Source: Tulasnella sp. 424
Taxonomy: Eukaryota > Basidiomycota > Agaricomycetes > Cantharellales > Tulasnellaceae
Reading direction: 5' to 3'
Length of the DNA: 64,000 bases
NCBI GenBank assembly: GCA_019633425.1
Contig: WSUB01000153.1
Span: 32,878 to 96,877, forward strand
The position numbers and the translations under genes were made by a program. Of this stretch, positions 35,560 to 47,394 are shown in pieces. Below the pieces are notes generated by a model. It worked only from the letters and a program-made list of their open reading frames with translations, searched no databases and was not told the DNA's origin. The stretch's first letter is position 1; the number at the start of each line of letters is the position of its first letter.

Positions 35560-38500
35560 ATGGCGGACAGCCTGCCATACCAGCCTACGGGACCTCAAGG
35601 CCAACACAAGGCTGTAAGTCCTCTTATCTGCGAAGGCAGAGGTGGGCACTAATGTGGGAACTTCAAGCGGGGTATTCTCGCCGGATTGTCCCCGCGCCGA
35701 ATCGACCCCAATACAATAAAGACGGCAAGCTCCAAACCATGTGCAAAAGGCGGGCAAGGGACGATCGTCGTTGGAACTAGAATTCTTTCTGAAGAAGTCA
35801 CGACATGGATCCCTGAGCAGCTCCCACTTAAGAGGCAATTGGCAATAAAGAAGCTCGAATGGAATCGTGAGGACGCCGAAGCATCGGCAAAATTCTTCAA
35901 TGTAAGATTTCCTTCATAGGTTTTCTTCGCTATTTTAACTGCCCCAGCACCAGTCCTTCGTCAACGAGCTCAGTATAATGGCCAGCCTTTGTCATCCCAA
36001 CATTGTCAAATTCGTCGGTTTTGTTGAAGATATGGAAAAGGGTGACGCTTGGATCATTTTTCCTTGGGAATCGAACGGAAACGTTCGAGAGTTTCTGGCT
36101 TCGGGCGAGTGGGATATTCCCGAGCGTTTGTCCTTGGTGAGCGCATTTCGTGCGTGCCATGGTTGAGTGATCTAAGCGAGTCATCGACTTAGATTCAAGA
36201 TGTAGCCAATGGGGTGGAGTACTTACACACCAGGCAACCTCCGATCTGCCACGGCGACCTCAAGTCGGTGAGTCCATCAAGCAGCCGTTCGAGATGCTGG
36301 CGCTCATAGACCGGTGTCCCAGCTGAATATCTTGGTCAGCTCCTCGTACCACGCAATGATCGCGGATTTTGGATCGGCCCGGACTAAAGGAAACGTTGAC
36401 TCAAAGACGGAGGACGGCGGTTCGGAGCTAATGCGCCGAAAAACCATTGGCGGCACTGTCGAAGCATCATTTTTTCCAAAGATCAAATTCAACAGGTCCA
36501 CCTTAGAGCTCACTTTGACGGGACCAGGGTATACCTTGCGGTGGACAGCTCCCGAGGTACTGAACAGCGGAGTGCAAGATTTACCAAGCGATATGTGGGC
36601 TCTGGGCTGGATATGCTGGGAGGTAAGTACGCAATGCACTGGACGATCTTCGCCGTCTTTTGCTCACATGCCCAGTTATGCTTTAGATCGTCACCGGTAA
36701 AATCCCATTCGAAGAACTCCGTGCCATGGGACCAATTGTATCGAAAGTTGTTCAAGGAAAATTGCCAGCGATCCGGGAGGAAGCAAATCTGTCCCATATC
36801 CTCAAGCTGTGCGGTTTAATGATGGACTGTTGGATGTCGAGACCAGGGGAGAGGATAGATGCTTCGACGTTTCGGCGAAAGGTTCGCTTCTTGGTGAGTG
36901 CGTTTATTGATGAATACATCACCGATTATTAAACGAGCCACGGACCAGCCGTCCGCGAGCCCTTCAGCCGATAAATCTGGCGGTGCGAAAGTACGGTCTG
37001 CATCGTTGTTATGTGAGCTAGGCACTATGTATCGGCTTCAAAATAATATCGTGGACGCCGAGTTCCACTACCAGTTGGCCACCGAGGTCGCGGCTAGAAC
37101 GAAGGATGATAGGTCGAGGGCAAACGCGCTGGACGGTCTTGGAGAGATCTATCGCGCTCAATCAAGGAATAGCAAGGCGGTGGAGGTGCTAAAGAAAGCA
37201 CATGAGATCCACTCTCGCATAGGGAACGACTTAGGTGCGGCCAATGCGTTGCTTGGCTTGGGAAATACCCATCGCGCTTGGTCGAGGTATGGAGAGGCGG
37301 AGAAGGCTTTCATAGAAGCACAGGAGATCCACTCCCGCATCGGGCACGGTTTAGGTGCGGCGGACGCGTTGGACGGCTTGGGGAATACATATCGCGCTCA
37401 GTCGATGAATAAAGAAGCAGAGAAGGCTTTCATGGAAGCCCACAAGATCCACTCCCGCATCGGGCACGACTTAGGTACGGCGAACGCGTTGGACGGCCTG
37501 GGGAATACCTATCGCGCTCAGTCAAGGATTAAAGAGGCGGAGAAGGCTTTCATGGAAGCGTACGATATCCACTCCCGCATCGGGCACGAGCTAGGGGCGG
37601 CGAACGCGTTGGACGGCTTAGGAAATACCTATCGCGCTCAGTCGAGGAATAAAGAAGCAGAGAAGGCTTTCATGAAAGCCCACAATATTCACTCCCGCAT
37701 CGGGCACCACCTGGGTACGGCGAACGCATTGCTCGGCTTAGGGGACACCTATCGCGCTCAGTCGAGGGATAGTGAGTCCGAGAAGGCTTTCATAGGGGCA
37801 TACGAGATTCACTCTCGCATCGGGGACGACCTGGGTGCGGCGAATGCGTTGAGCGGCTTGGGGGATACCTACCGCGCTCAGTCGAGGCATCGAGAGGCGG
37901 AGAAGGCTTTCATGGACGCGCAGAAGATCCATGGCGGCATCGGGCACGACCTAGGTGCGGCAAACGCGTTGCTCGGCCTGGGGAATACCTATCGCAGTCA
38001 GTCGAGGTATCGAAAGGCGGAGCAGTCTTTCATGGAAGCGCACGAGATCCACTCCCACATTGGGAACGACCTAGGTGCAGCGAATGCCCTGTCCGGCCTA
38101 GGGAATACCTACCGCGCTCAGTCAAGGAACCGAGAGGCGGAGAATGCCTTCCTGGAAGCGCAGGAGATCCACTCTCGCATCGGGAACGAACTAGGTCAGG
38201 CGAATGCGTTGTTCGGCTTGGGGAATACCTATCGCGCTCAGTCAAGGAACCAAGAGGCGGAAAAGGCTTTCAAAGAAGCGCACGATATCCACTCTCGCAT
38301 CGGGAACGACCTGGGTACGGCGAATGCCTTGTCCGGCCTAGGGAATACCTACCATGCCCAATCAAGGAATATAGAGTCCGAGAAGGCTTTCATTGAGGCA
38401 CAGGAGATTCACGCTCGCATCGGGGACGACCTGGGTGCGGCGAATGCGTTGAGCGGCTTAGGGCATACTTACCGCGCTCAGTCGAAGTGCCGAGAGGCGG

Positions 38501-39588
38501 AGAAGGCTTTCATGGAGGCGCATAAGATCCACTTCGGCATCGGGAGCGAACTAGGTGCGGCGAACGCATTGCTTGGGTTGGGGGATACCTATTGCACCCA
38601 GGCGAGATATCGAGAGGCGGAGAAGGCTTTCATGGGAGCGCACGAAATACACTCTCGCATCGGGAATGACCTAGGTGCGGCGAACGCGTTGGACGGCCTG
38701 GAGAATACCTATCGCGCTCAGTCAAGGATTCAAAAGGCGGAGAAGGATTTCGTGGAAGCATACGAGATCCACTCCCGCATCGGGCACGACCTGATTGCAG
38801 CGAACGCGTTGCTCTGCCTGGGGAATACCTATCACGCTCAGTCTAAGAATCGAGAGGCGGAGGAAGCTCTCAACAACGCTCACACGATCTACTCTCGCCT
38901 TGGACACACCCTCGGTACCAGTAACGCATCCCGTAGCCTCGCAATGCTCTACAGTAGCCAGTACAGATACGCCGCTGCCGAGATCTTCTATCGCCAGGTA
39001 ACTGCTTCTTATGATCCGACTGATGCAGGTGACAACAGAGCAAGAACGCTACTAGCCCTTGGGAAAGGCTACCACGCTCAGTGGCTGTACTCCGACACGG
39101 AGGAGGCTGTCAGCGAAGCCCTCGACATATTTATCCGTTTCGCCAACGAAAAAGGTCAAGCGGATGCTTCGCTACTTTTGGCAAAGGTCTTCAAGTCTCA
39201 ATCACGGCACAACGAAGAGAAGGAGGCCCTCATTCAAGCCGACGCCGCATATGCTCGAATTGGCCGTGACGGAATTCGCGCAGCGATCTTACATCGGATT
39301 GGCGACATCCACATCGCACAGAACACGTACGACGAAGCGGAGGAGTGTTACCGGCTCGCTCAAGCGATTTTCTCGAGTCTGGACGATCTTTGCGGGGAAA
39401 GTACCGCGTTGCTCCGTCTTGGAGTGTTACACTATGTCCAGGATCGACATGACGAGGCAGAGGAGTGTTTTGCTGGAGCGAGCGTCGCTTTGTCGACGAA
39501 GAAGGTCAAGCAAAGGCCTTGGATGGACCGGCGATGGCATGTGCTTTGTAACACAAAGTCACTCATGCCCGGGTGGCTTGTATGGTAG
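35560..39588 (+). CDS. TKL-like protein kinase with 20-unit TPR array, complete
   Basis: Seven exons: 35560-35613, 35668-35901, 35948-36136, 36193-36267, 36323-36622, 36687-36893 and 36949-39588. All introns are GT-AG, 46-64 nt and phase 0; the product is about 1232 aa. Kinase landmarks: Gly loop AKGGQGTIVVG (about 44-54), Lys in AIKK (79), Glu in NELSIM (103), HGDLKS catalytic loop (Asp 181), DFG (Asp 199), WTAPEVL and SDMWALGW. HGD instead of HRD makes it a non-RD kinase. Residues from about 411 form 20 TPR units of 40 aa (ANALxGLGNTYRAQSRxxEAEKAF). No membrane segment or signal peptide is seen, so it is probably cytosolic. The domain order suggests a sensor or scaffold (TPR) controlling a kinase; the ligand is unknown. 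The paralogue at 2-2096 has matching exon structure. Confidence 0.92.
37120..39519 (+). repeat. 20 tandem 120-bp TPR-coding units
   Basis: The period is exactly 120 bp from 37120 to 39519 with no indel. Units 2-15 (37240-38919) are highly similar in DNA sequence, while units 16-20 are diverged but still TPR (LGKGYHAQ, IGDIHIAQNTYDEAEECY). Between the similar units, changes cluster at a few positions: after ANAL, after GLG, the two residues after QSR, and around EA-H/Q/Y-x-IHSRIG. Confidence 0.95.
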
Positions 39589-41150
39589 GGTAGGGTCAGA
39601 CACCTGCAGCGAGATGTCACACAGGTCTTAGACAGGGTCAAAACAGGTATAAAATACAGGGTGTTGCAGTTGCTATTGATCGAACTGGATAAATGCTATA
39701 ATACTCTGGGCTTTAAGCCAAGAAGGAGGACAAACGGGTCTTTTGAGGGCGCTGTACCAACAGAATGCCTTATCGACAATGCTTTTGAGTCTTCTGCTTT
39801 GAGCGAACAATAACGGGGTTACCAGATAAAGAGTTGCGGACAGCAGATGACCCCATATCGACTACACCCTCTTCCAGAGGTCTAGCGGCTTGCAAGATTA
39901 CTGATTGTTCAGTGGACTGCCTGATTTGGAAACCACATCTGTTTCGTGCGTAATCAGCTTGCATTTCAAGCCATTATCATCAACGACAAGGATGTTCAGA
40001 GGAAGGATGAATGGTGGGGGGGGGGGGGAACCCGCACCGCGGCATGGCCAATATTTATCAGCGGAATTTAGAGCGTCTTTAGGCGCCTATGACAAACGCC
40101 TTTTTTGTCAGCTTTGACCAGTTATTTTCAGTCATCTGTTTAAACTCCAATGCTCATCTATGAGCACCTTCGAATTGCGGTTATGGGTAACCCGCGCCGA
40201 TGCATGGCTAGGATTAGGTAGGCACCCACTTTCATGACGTTAACTTGCAACCTTGGTCGGAGGGAAAAGTACATTCTCACGGTTCGCTTACCTCACATAC
40301 CTACTTCACGATCGCTCGAGTCCCGAGTACTTACTGACTGGGCACTATTCCCTGTCTTAGGGGAAGGGATAATGGCACGAAGGGAGAGGCGGTGGTGGGA
40401 TAAGTATGGAGGGATCTTGAGGGCCGGTATAGTAAGATGGTTAGTAAGAACGGCATTAATTTAGACGAATTTGACCTTTCTACTTCAGCCCTTGACTGAC
40501 TCTTTAGTATTTACTTTAATACTGTGAATAAGATCATTTGGGCCACTGAATACACCCGAGAAACCCGTTTGCATAATCAAACAAATAAGGTCGTTCTCTC
40601 GCGCGAGGGTCCCAACACAAAGGGAGAGTGGTAGTGTTCCGGCTCCGAACACGGCGGCGACGTGTGAGAACGGGCACGCCATGTTCGGGTCGTTTCCGAA
40701 GCCAAAACATGGCCGCGCATTTTGATTTCAACTGAGAAAATGACTTACGTTTTCCGAATTCGAACATGCCCTGCGCATGGCTGGTCATTTCCCACACCTT
40801 CGTGAGTGTTTCTATTTAGAAACCGTTTCTCCTGGGAGAAATCCTTGCCCAATTGATTCCTTCCAACGGAGGGACGCGCTCATTCCCTTCGTCCGATCCG
40901 AAAGAGTCCTTCCCTAACGGCGCCCCAATCCTCGCCACCGATGGCCGTCGACAGCGACAACGCATCGGTCGGATGTAGCGTACATGCTCAACTCGCTTGC
41001 AGCCCATTGGTCAATAACGTATCTTAACGTGCTAAAGCAATACATTTGTGTGAATAGGACCTTGGCTTGACCATTCTTGCAACGATAATTACCTCGGTGT
41101 CCCCTTGGCATTTACGGAGGACCCTCTTCATTCGGACAATTAAACTTGGG
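39589..41150. other. Intergenic, no supported gene
   Basis: 3' flank of the kinase-TPR gene and unrelated sequence. A G13 homopolymer lies at 40016-40028. Several short frames show no family features. Confidence 0.45.
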
Positions 41151-41596
41151 TTTTAATCCCACATTCGCCACGCGTTCGAATTCCTGACATCACCGACCTC
41201 CCCTGGTGCAACTCTTTGGCTAACGCACCGAGCTGCTCACATTTTGCGTCATTCTGGTCGGTCTTGGAAGGGCTCCCAGTTATGGTAGGCGCATGAGGGG
41301 GCCAATTGTCGCAATATCTGTTCACGTGATGTTCCAGTAGTTGCATGAGTGGCCGATTGTCGCAATATCGGTTCACGGGGTCAGATCGTCCTGCAAAAAC
41401 GTATGAACTATGGGAGTGTTTCTTCGCGCAATAAGCAACAAGTACAGAAATCGGTTGCTCCCGTTTATGGCGAGAAGTCCAGCAACAGCTTGGCCTCGAA
41501 TATAAATAGACATCTGCTGAACACCCCTTCACCCAGCACATTTCTCTTCGTTTCCCTCCATCTTTGGCAGCTGTTCCCTCTACCTCTCGTGAAAAC
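41150..41596 (+). repeat. E module, copy 6, promoter-proximal part only
   Basis: Includes the GCCGATTGTCGCAATATCGGTTCACGGGGTCA stretch, found twice here (41309-41338 region and 41350-41385), and the TATA box TATAAATA at 41501-41508 before the ATG at 41597. Confidence 0.65.
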
Positions 41597-42560
41597 ATGA
41601 TCATTGAAGCGCAGCTTCGACCCGACGAGCCCTCTTTAGTCCCTCCTATTACCCATTCTGTTTTTAGCAAGCAAGGCGGTACGAAGGGGATGATATGGTT
41701 TGTCGCGTAAGTACCACTTTCTGCATGCTGGTAACAATCAATGTCAGTGCCTGTCATAATCCATGATGCCCATGTCAGGGGAGCATTACGGCTGGCCGAA
41801 CCTCGTGCACTAACAGCCCACGAAATATTGGACTCCATCAAGGAACACCAACCCTGGAGAATAGATGAGTGTCAGGGACCGAAGAAGGAAGTCGCTGCGC
41901 AGGTAAACAGTGACGTCGCACTAATTGTCGGCCAAGCAAGGCACTGATTCCCTATATTAGCGCAACATACGATGGATTTTAACGAAGTCCCCAGCGTTTG
42001 AACATGACGGGTCTAATCACTGGCACATGACCGGAAGGCCTCTCGTACGAACCCAAAACATGTTACCTACGGCGCCGGAGGAGTCCACAATAACCATGCC
42101 AGAGGCAGGCCAACTGGCATATCTGTAAGCAGTATCGTCGTATTTTAAACTTAAGAGCTAATATCCGTGACAGGGCTTGACCCGACCAATCATTCGCACC
42201 GATTAACGGAACCGAAAACGGCTGGAGCCATTCGGGGTCCACTTCCACTCCAGAGTTGACCCAATTGGATGGCAGCACAGAGAGGAGCCAAGGCGTATCT
42301 AACGCGTTGGAAGACGTCATGAGCGATAGTTTCTTTCTAGGTGGACCTTCCCGCTGGTTGGCCACGGTCCCGTCCACTATCCGGAAGAAGCTTGAACGAG
42401 GGCCTTGGCTTCTTGACACCAACTACCTACCAGGCCATGTCACCTTTCTGTATCTAGGTCTTGTTGCTGATTTTTATGAAAATCTTTCTCGGTGTTGCTT
42501 ATAGTGGAGTCATGCTGTAGCTCAGAGGAAACGTCATATATGGTAGATGGTGGGGTCGCA
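41597..42560 (+). pseudogene. Gene A, copy 6
   Basis: Exon 1 MIIEAQLRPDEPSLVPPIT to GMIWFVA. The next block is PVIIHDAHVRGALRLAEP, LTAHEILDSIKEHQPWRI, ECQGPKKEVAAQVNSDVALI. The third block keeps HWHMTGRPLVRTQNML and then breaks. The last block has EDVMSDSFFLGGPSRW and RKKLERGPWLL in shifted frames. More diverged from the other copies and closer to copy 5 (both have EPRA and ECQGP), so A copies 5 and 6 form a subgroup. Confidence 0.6.
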
Positions 42561-42879
42561 ACCACGCGCAAACAAGATATGTAGATTAACTCGAATTCGG
42601 CTTTTGACTTGACACAACTATTAAGGAGCAGATTTAAACATGTACCGGATGAACCTCTCCTTTTCGTCGTCCATTTCTGCTATATGTAACGATTTGTGTT
42701 TCCCGTGGGCCTTGGGTTGTTTCTTCCCTTTGGCAACCAGCAGTCTAGGTCGAAACGATACATATCATTTTCAAGACATATGTACAAGCAAAATCTATCA
42801 TCAAGTCGTCAAACCTCAAATGAAAAGCCACAGCGGCGACTAAGTCACGGAGAGGGGGAGAGAAAGACTTCACAAAGAT

Positions 42880-44460
42880 CGTAAAGTCAAGAGCCCAGCT
42901 CGACCATCCACCGTCACACCGGCCCAAAACCCTAATGCAGCCGCGGCAGCAGCGATCGACCCAACAGCGGGCAAGAAAAAATGATAGCCGCAGTCTGCCA
43001 TCACTACCACGCCCATCAGAATCCTCTGTTTCATCCTCAACCACCAGCCCGCACGTCTCGCGCCAAAGCGGCGCCGACTCACCAGATCGCTTCTGACCAC
43101 CCGCACCCACGGCCAACCTTTCGTCCAAATCTTCCGAATGACGCGGTAAAGTGAGCGCAGCTGTAAGATCCAGAACTTGGTCTTGGCGCCGATTCGGGTT
43201 TTGATTTCGGGTAAGATCGACAAAGGCGAGGGAGTGATCCGATGGGATGTGGAGTGAATCGAGGCTTGCTAGGTCTATCGCGGCTTCTGAAGGTAAGCCT
43301 GTAGCAGGTGGGTTCGGGTCGGACGATGCGGCTGCAGTCGTTTGAGGGAATGCCGAAGTGGATGATCGTCGGGCGAAGCGATTTGGTACCCTGCTTCACC
43401 GTGTTGAAAAGATTTATAATCGGGGGTATCATTTTGACGATGATGATGATGGGGGGGGAGGTGATGTTGATGCTGATTAGGGTGGAAGAGCGCAGACTAA
43501 AGACAACAAACCTCCACCCCCCTCAAGTTGTCTTTAGTCTGCCCACGGGAGACTATGGAAGAGCGAGATGTTATCTGCCTCTGACAATGGTCGACGAAGG
43601 GAATGGTGGGTCTGGAAATGATTGGACGAAGAAGACCGGATGGCCTCCATCCGCGAGAAGTGCTCTCGTGCAGCGCAGGCGTCCTCGAGAGGTCCGCTTG
43701 TCATGTTCGATTGCTATTGTCGCTCTCACATTCTCCGTCTGCATCGGATTGGGCGTGGAGGTACTGCGCACGAACGAGTAAAACCCCCTCCGCGTCGGAT
43801 TGAACGCGAACCTCCACATCCGCCTCCCCTTCGTCGTCCGGAGACGGAGAAGCAGGCGCTCTGCTCTCCGCCTCGGACTCCCTCTCCACCTCCGCTTCGA
43901 CCTCCGAGTCCAAATCCGCGCTTTCAAAATCCAACGGAGTGAAATAGAAGATCGAAGGTGAACCGCTCGAACGCATCGCGGGGCAAGACAGGTGGATCCG
44001 GAGCGAAGTGAGCGGCGTCCTTGAATTACGCTCTGTGCATGGTGTTGCTGTGCGGTGGGTCCCTGGACGAGTTGAGGTTGGAGAGGTATGCCTCGACGTT
44101 GAGTTCCCCAGGCCCTCTCTCTCCACACCAAGAACTTCTGCGCAGCTTCTTTCCTCATTTCTTTCCAGCTCACCTTGCCAAAAAGCCATTTCTTTAGTGC
44201 GCGGTGGGACGTAGGGTGGAACGTAAAGTATGGGAGCGGCACCTTTTGTGGGCGGGGTGAGTCCAAGACAGGGGTGAAGAGTTGGGGTATTGAAGGTGCC
44301 CGCAACTGAATCCCTCCTCCTCGGTGCGTGAAGCGTGCCGGAAGTATTGAGATTGATGGTGGGGTGTCCTGGAAGACGGGCGCCGCCGGGATTGAGCTCT
44401 CGAGCCGTTGAAGTCATCTGGCGGATGGTTTCCTTTGTGCCGTTGCTGGTGCGCTATTAT
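42880..44460 (-). pseudogene. Gene B, copy 5
   Basis: Keeps FHPTSHRALKKWLFGKVSWKE, RKEAAQKFLVWRERA, the acidic block ADLDSEVEAEVERESEAESRA, LHAQSDADGECESDN and the C-terminal poly-Ala hydrophobic segment (SIAAAAAALGFWAGVTVDG). The His-rich region was interrupted by a 63-bp hairpin insertion (43493-43555). Several frameshifts. Confidence 0.65.
43483..43565. mobile_element. 63-bp hairpin insertion with 10-bp direct repeats
   Basis: TGGAAGAGCG occurs at 43483-43492 and again at 43556-43565. Between them lies sequence absent from all other B copies, containing a perfect 16-bp inverted repeat (GCAGACTAAAGACAAC at 43492-43507 and its complement at 43527-43542) around a 19-nt loop. Direct repeats of 9-10 bp with a palindromic insert resemble a miniature transposon footprint. 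Confidence 0.7.
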
Positions 44461-44721
44461 GGACTACGAGAGCGGCGCGCGCCGGTGGGTCGATGGACAG
44501 GTTCAGTGAGGCGGTTGAGGAACATGTACGGCTATTGCAGATGTAATACTCGGTCGAGGTCTCGGAGCGCCCGTTGGGTTGGAGCCTGGACCAGGCTGGG
44601 AGCGAATGAAGGACCGAAGTGCAATGATTTCACACCGACGACGACTCGGAGACCGTGACGGTTCCTTACATTATGTAAGCGAGTTTCGTCTGTCTCTTCA
44701 TTCTTAAAACCCTTCATGTTC

Positions 44722-44830
44722 TACGCGCAGGTCGGTTGATAGCAACACGAGGATGACAAGTCTCCCATATCGAACATCGGGGACGGATTTTAGGGAAGGG
44801 GAGTTGGTCCAGGACATGAGCGCCGGACGG
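44722..44830 (+). pseudogene. Gene C upstream remnant
   Basis: The conserved block upstream of the NADPH-oxidase-like gene (CGCAGGTCGGTTGATAGC, AGTCTCCCATATCGAACAT) is present, but the coding part is missing. E module copy 7 begins at once, so the C gene of this cassette was deleted at the cassette junction. Confidence 0.55.
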
Positions 44831-46111
44831 CGAGCGAGGACCCTTACGATTTCCCTCCTCGGTTGCTCGGCTCCCACAGTCAATGCAAACGGGATGTTTT
44901 ACCTCCTGGCCGTTCCGCTCTACCCCACCCTCGAGGTATGCTTTCATTCACTCAACCTCAAAAATAGTGCGAGCGGTCGACACTGAGCATTGAAACGCAG
45001 ATTGTTCGAAGGTAGAAGGAGTGGAGCCTGATAGTATAGATTACAATATATCCTGCCTGGAGATCTACGGCTGAAGCACGGTTTCTCCAATCAAGGCAGG
45101 TGAGATCCAGAATCGGCCACTCTCCAATGCCTTCCTCGGCGGAGTTGCTGGTTGACCTCGTGAGGTCGATTGCCCGTACTCATTCATTGAGTTGTTCACA
45201 ATTTGCTACAATCTAATTGGTGATGTGCCTTTTGGACAAGGGCTTCCAGTTGGCAGTCGCATGGTGCGGTTGTCGCAATATCTGTTCACGGGATGCCAAC
45301 TCGCCCCAGAAGCACATCAAGCAGACGAGCACTTCTTCGTGTCCTAACCAAAGAGGTTCAGGAAGCAATATACTTATCTGCTGAATGAAAGCTTTGTACT
45401 GCGTGGGGATACGGGGAGAAGTCTACATGTATACGATATCTACCAGCAACCGCTTCACCCGCCCATTCGAGGCAGGAGGAACCCAAGCAGTGTCTATTCA
45501 CAAATAATGCGAGCATAAGTCGACTAAACGCCCAAATTAATGATGCAACGCCTGTCCAATGACGCCGGCAGTTGATGCTAAGCTTCGAAACCTCGAGTGT
45601 TCGATGGAATTCTGGATGAATCAAAATAGTATACGCCACACTGATTCTCATCTGGAAGTGGTGGTTGAAGCGCATGTAGGATCCAAAATCAACGCCGCCT
45701 TCGCAAAGACAACCTATCCCGAGCTGTCTGGGCTTTGCGAAGGCAAATTGCCCGTAGGCATTCACGGAGTTGCTTTCAATCTAGTCGGAGTTGTGCAATC
45801 TTAGACAAGGGCCCTCAGTCATGAGAGTCGCACGGGAGGCCAATTGCTGCAATCTCGTTTGCAGAGTGTCAGATCATCATGCAGGATGCGTGAGCTAGGC
45901 GAGTTTCCTCGCACACTAACCATAAAATTAAAGAAATTGATTGCTTTTGATTTGCTGAAGGAAGCTCCGTTCTACGTGGGGGTATGGTAAGATTTCCAAC
46001 AGCAGCCTGGTCTCGCATATAAATACGAAGTCGCTGGTAATCCCTCCTCCCAACCCACTCTGTTCATTTTACTCACATTTAGCACCATTTTTCTCTACGT
46101 TTCCTGCGAAC
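44830..46111 (+). repeat. E module, copy 7
   Basis: Runs from the CTTACGATTTCCCTCC stretch to the TATA box (TATAAATA at 46018-46025) before gene A copy 7. Order and landmarks as in copy 1. Confidence 0.7.
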
Positions 46112-47060
46112 ATGGTTACCTCAGTTTCGTTGCGACTGGAAGAGCCCTTTTCGGTCCCTCCTATCACCAATCTCGTGTTTCAGGAGCAAACCGGCCTGAA
46201 GGACATGAAATGGTTCATTGCGTAAGCACCACCTTCACTATTATAGTAACAATGAATGCCGGCCTTACTCAGTGCTTGTCATCATCCACGATGTTTCTGT
46301 AAGGGGGGTATTTCGGCTGGAGGCATATCGCGGACTAACGGCCCACGAAATATTTGAACTCGTCAAGGAACACCAGCCATGGAGGATAGATGTGTGCCGG
46401 GGACCGAAGAGGGGAGACGCTGCAAAGGTAGACAGTGACTTCGCACCAAACGCCGGTCATGCAGGGCACTGATTACCATATATTAGTGCAACATACGATT
46501 CATTTTGACAAGCTCCCCAGCATTCGACCATGACAGGGCCGGTCATTGGCACATGACTGGAATGCCTCTCGTACGGACTAAAAGCATGTTACATAAGCTG
46601 CTGAAGAAGTCCACACCAGCCATGACACATGAAGAGGGATATCAGTAAGCATCTTCATGGCATTTACGGCTCAGGAGCTGATATCCGGAACAGGGGTTGG
46701 GTGGACTATTCTCTCGCACCGTTTAACGGATCTGGTCTCCCGTATCCGTTCCCCGACTGGACTCGCGACCCACGAGTTTGACACCACTCGAGAATGGCAC
46801 AGAGAGACACAGAGACGTTATCCGACGCTTCCGAAGGTTTCATGAACGATGGTCTCCATTCTGGATTGATGTTCGAGCTGGCTCGTCGCCGGAAGAGTCT
46901 TGAACTCTTGCTACCAACCGCCTGGAGCGGTGTTACCATCGTATTTCAAGTTCCTGCTGCGATAGCTTGCAATTGGAGGAAACTTCATGCATTATGTTGG
47001 AGCTGGAAACTTTGTCCGAAAATCATTGTATGTATGTAGGTGGCTCGAGTTCCGACTTTG
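46112..47060 (+). pseudogene. Gene A, copy 7
   Basis: Exon 1 MVTSVSLRLEEPFSVPPIT to DMKWFIA with a short deletion before DMKW. Then SVLVIIHDVSVRGVFRLEAY, LTAHEIFELVKEHQPWRI, NAGHAGH and stop; HWHMTGMPLVRTKSMLHKLL; intron 46650-46694; and in the last block only MFELARR and TAWSGVTIVFQVPAAIA pieces. Not open throughout. Confidence 0.6.
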
Positions 47061-47329
47061 CCTCGGAACACATGCGTCGGAGAAACTTCTCTTTCTATTT
47101 TTTATCTTTTGCGAATGAAACATTCTGCGTTGCTGCTCCATCGGCCTTGTGTGACCCGGGGTTGCATCCTTTTGGCAAACAACAGTCTCGCAACGGTATA
47201 TATATCAATTTCCCAGACATGGATACATAGAAACAGAATTATCATCGAGTCGTCATCATCCAGAGAAGAAACTATATTGACGACAAAAAAACGCACCGAG
47301 AGAGAGGAGCGGGGGGAGGAAGAGAGTTC

Positions 47330-47394
47330 ACAAAGATCGCAAAGTCAAGAGCCCTGCTCGACCATCAACCGTCACACCAGCCCAGACTCCTAAC

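Noticed and set aside
36894..36948. Start of a separate TPR protein at the ATG at 36898
   Set aside because: The ATG lies inside a phase-0 intron (GTGAGT...ACCAG); skipping it joins kinase and TPR exons in frame, as in the paralogue at 2-2096.
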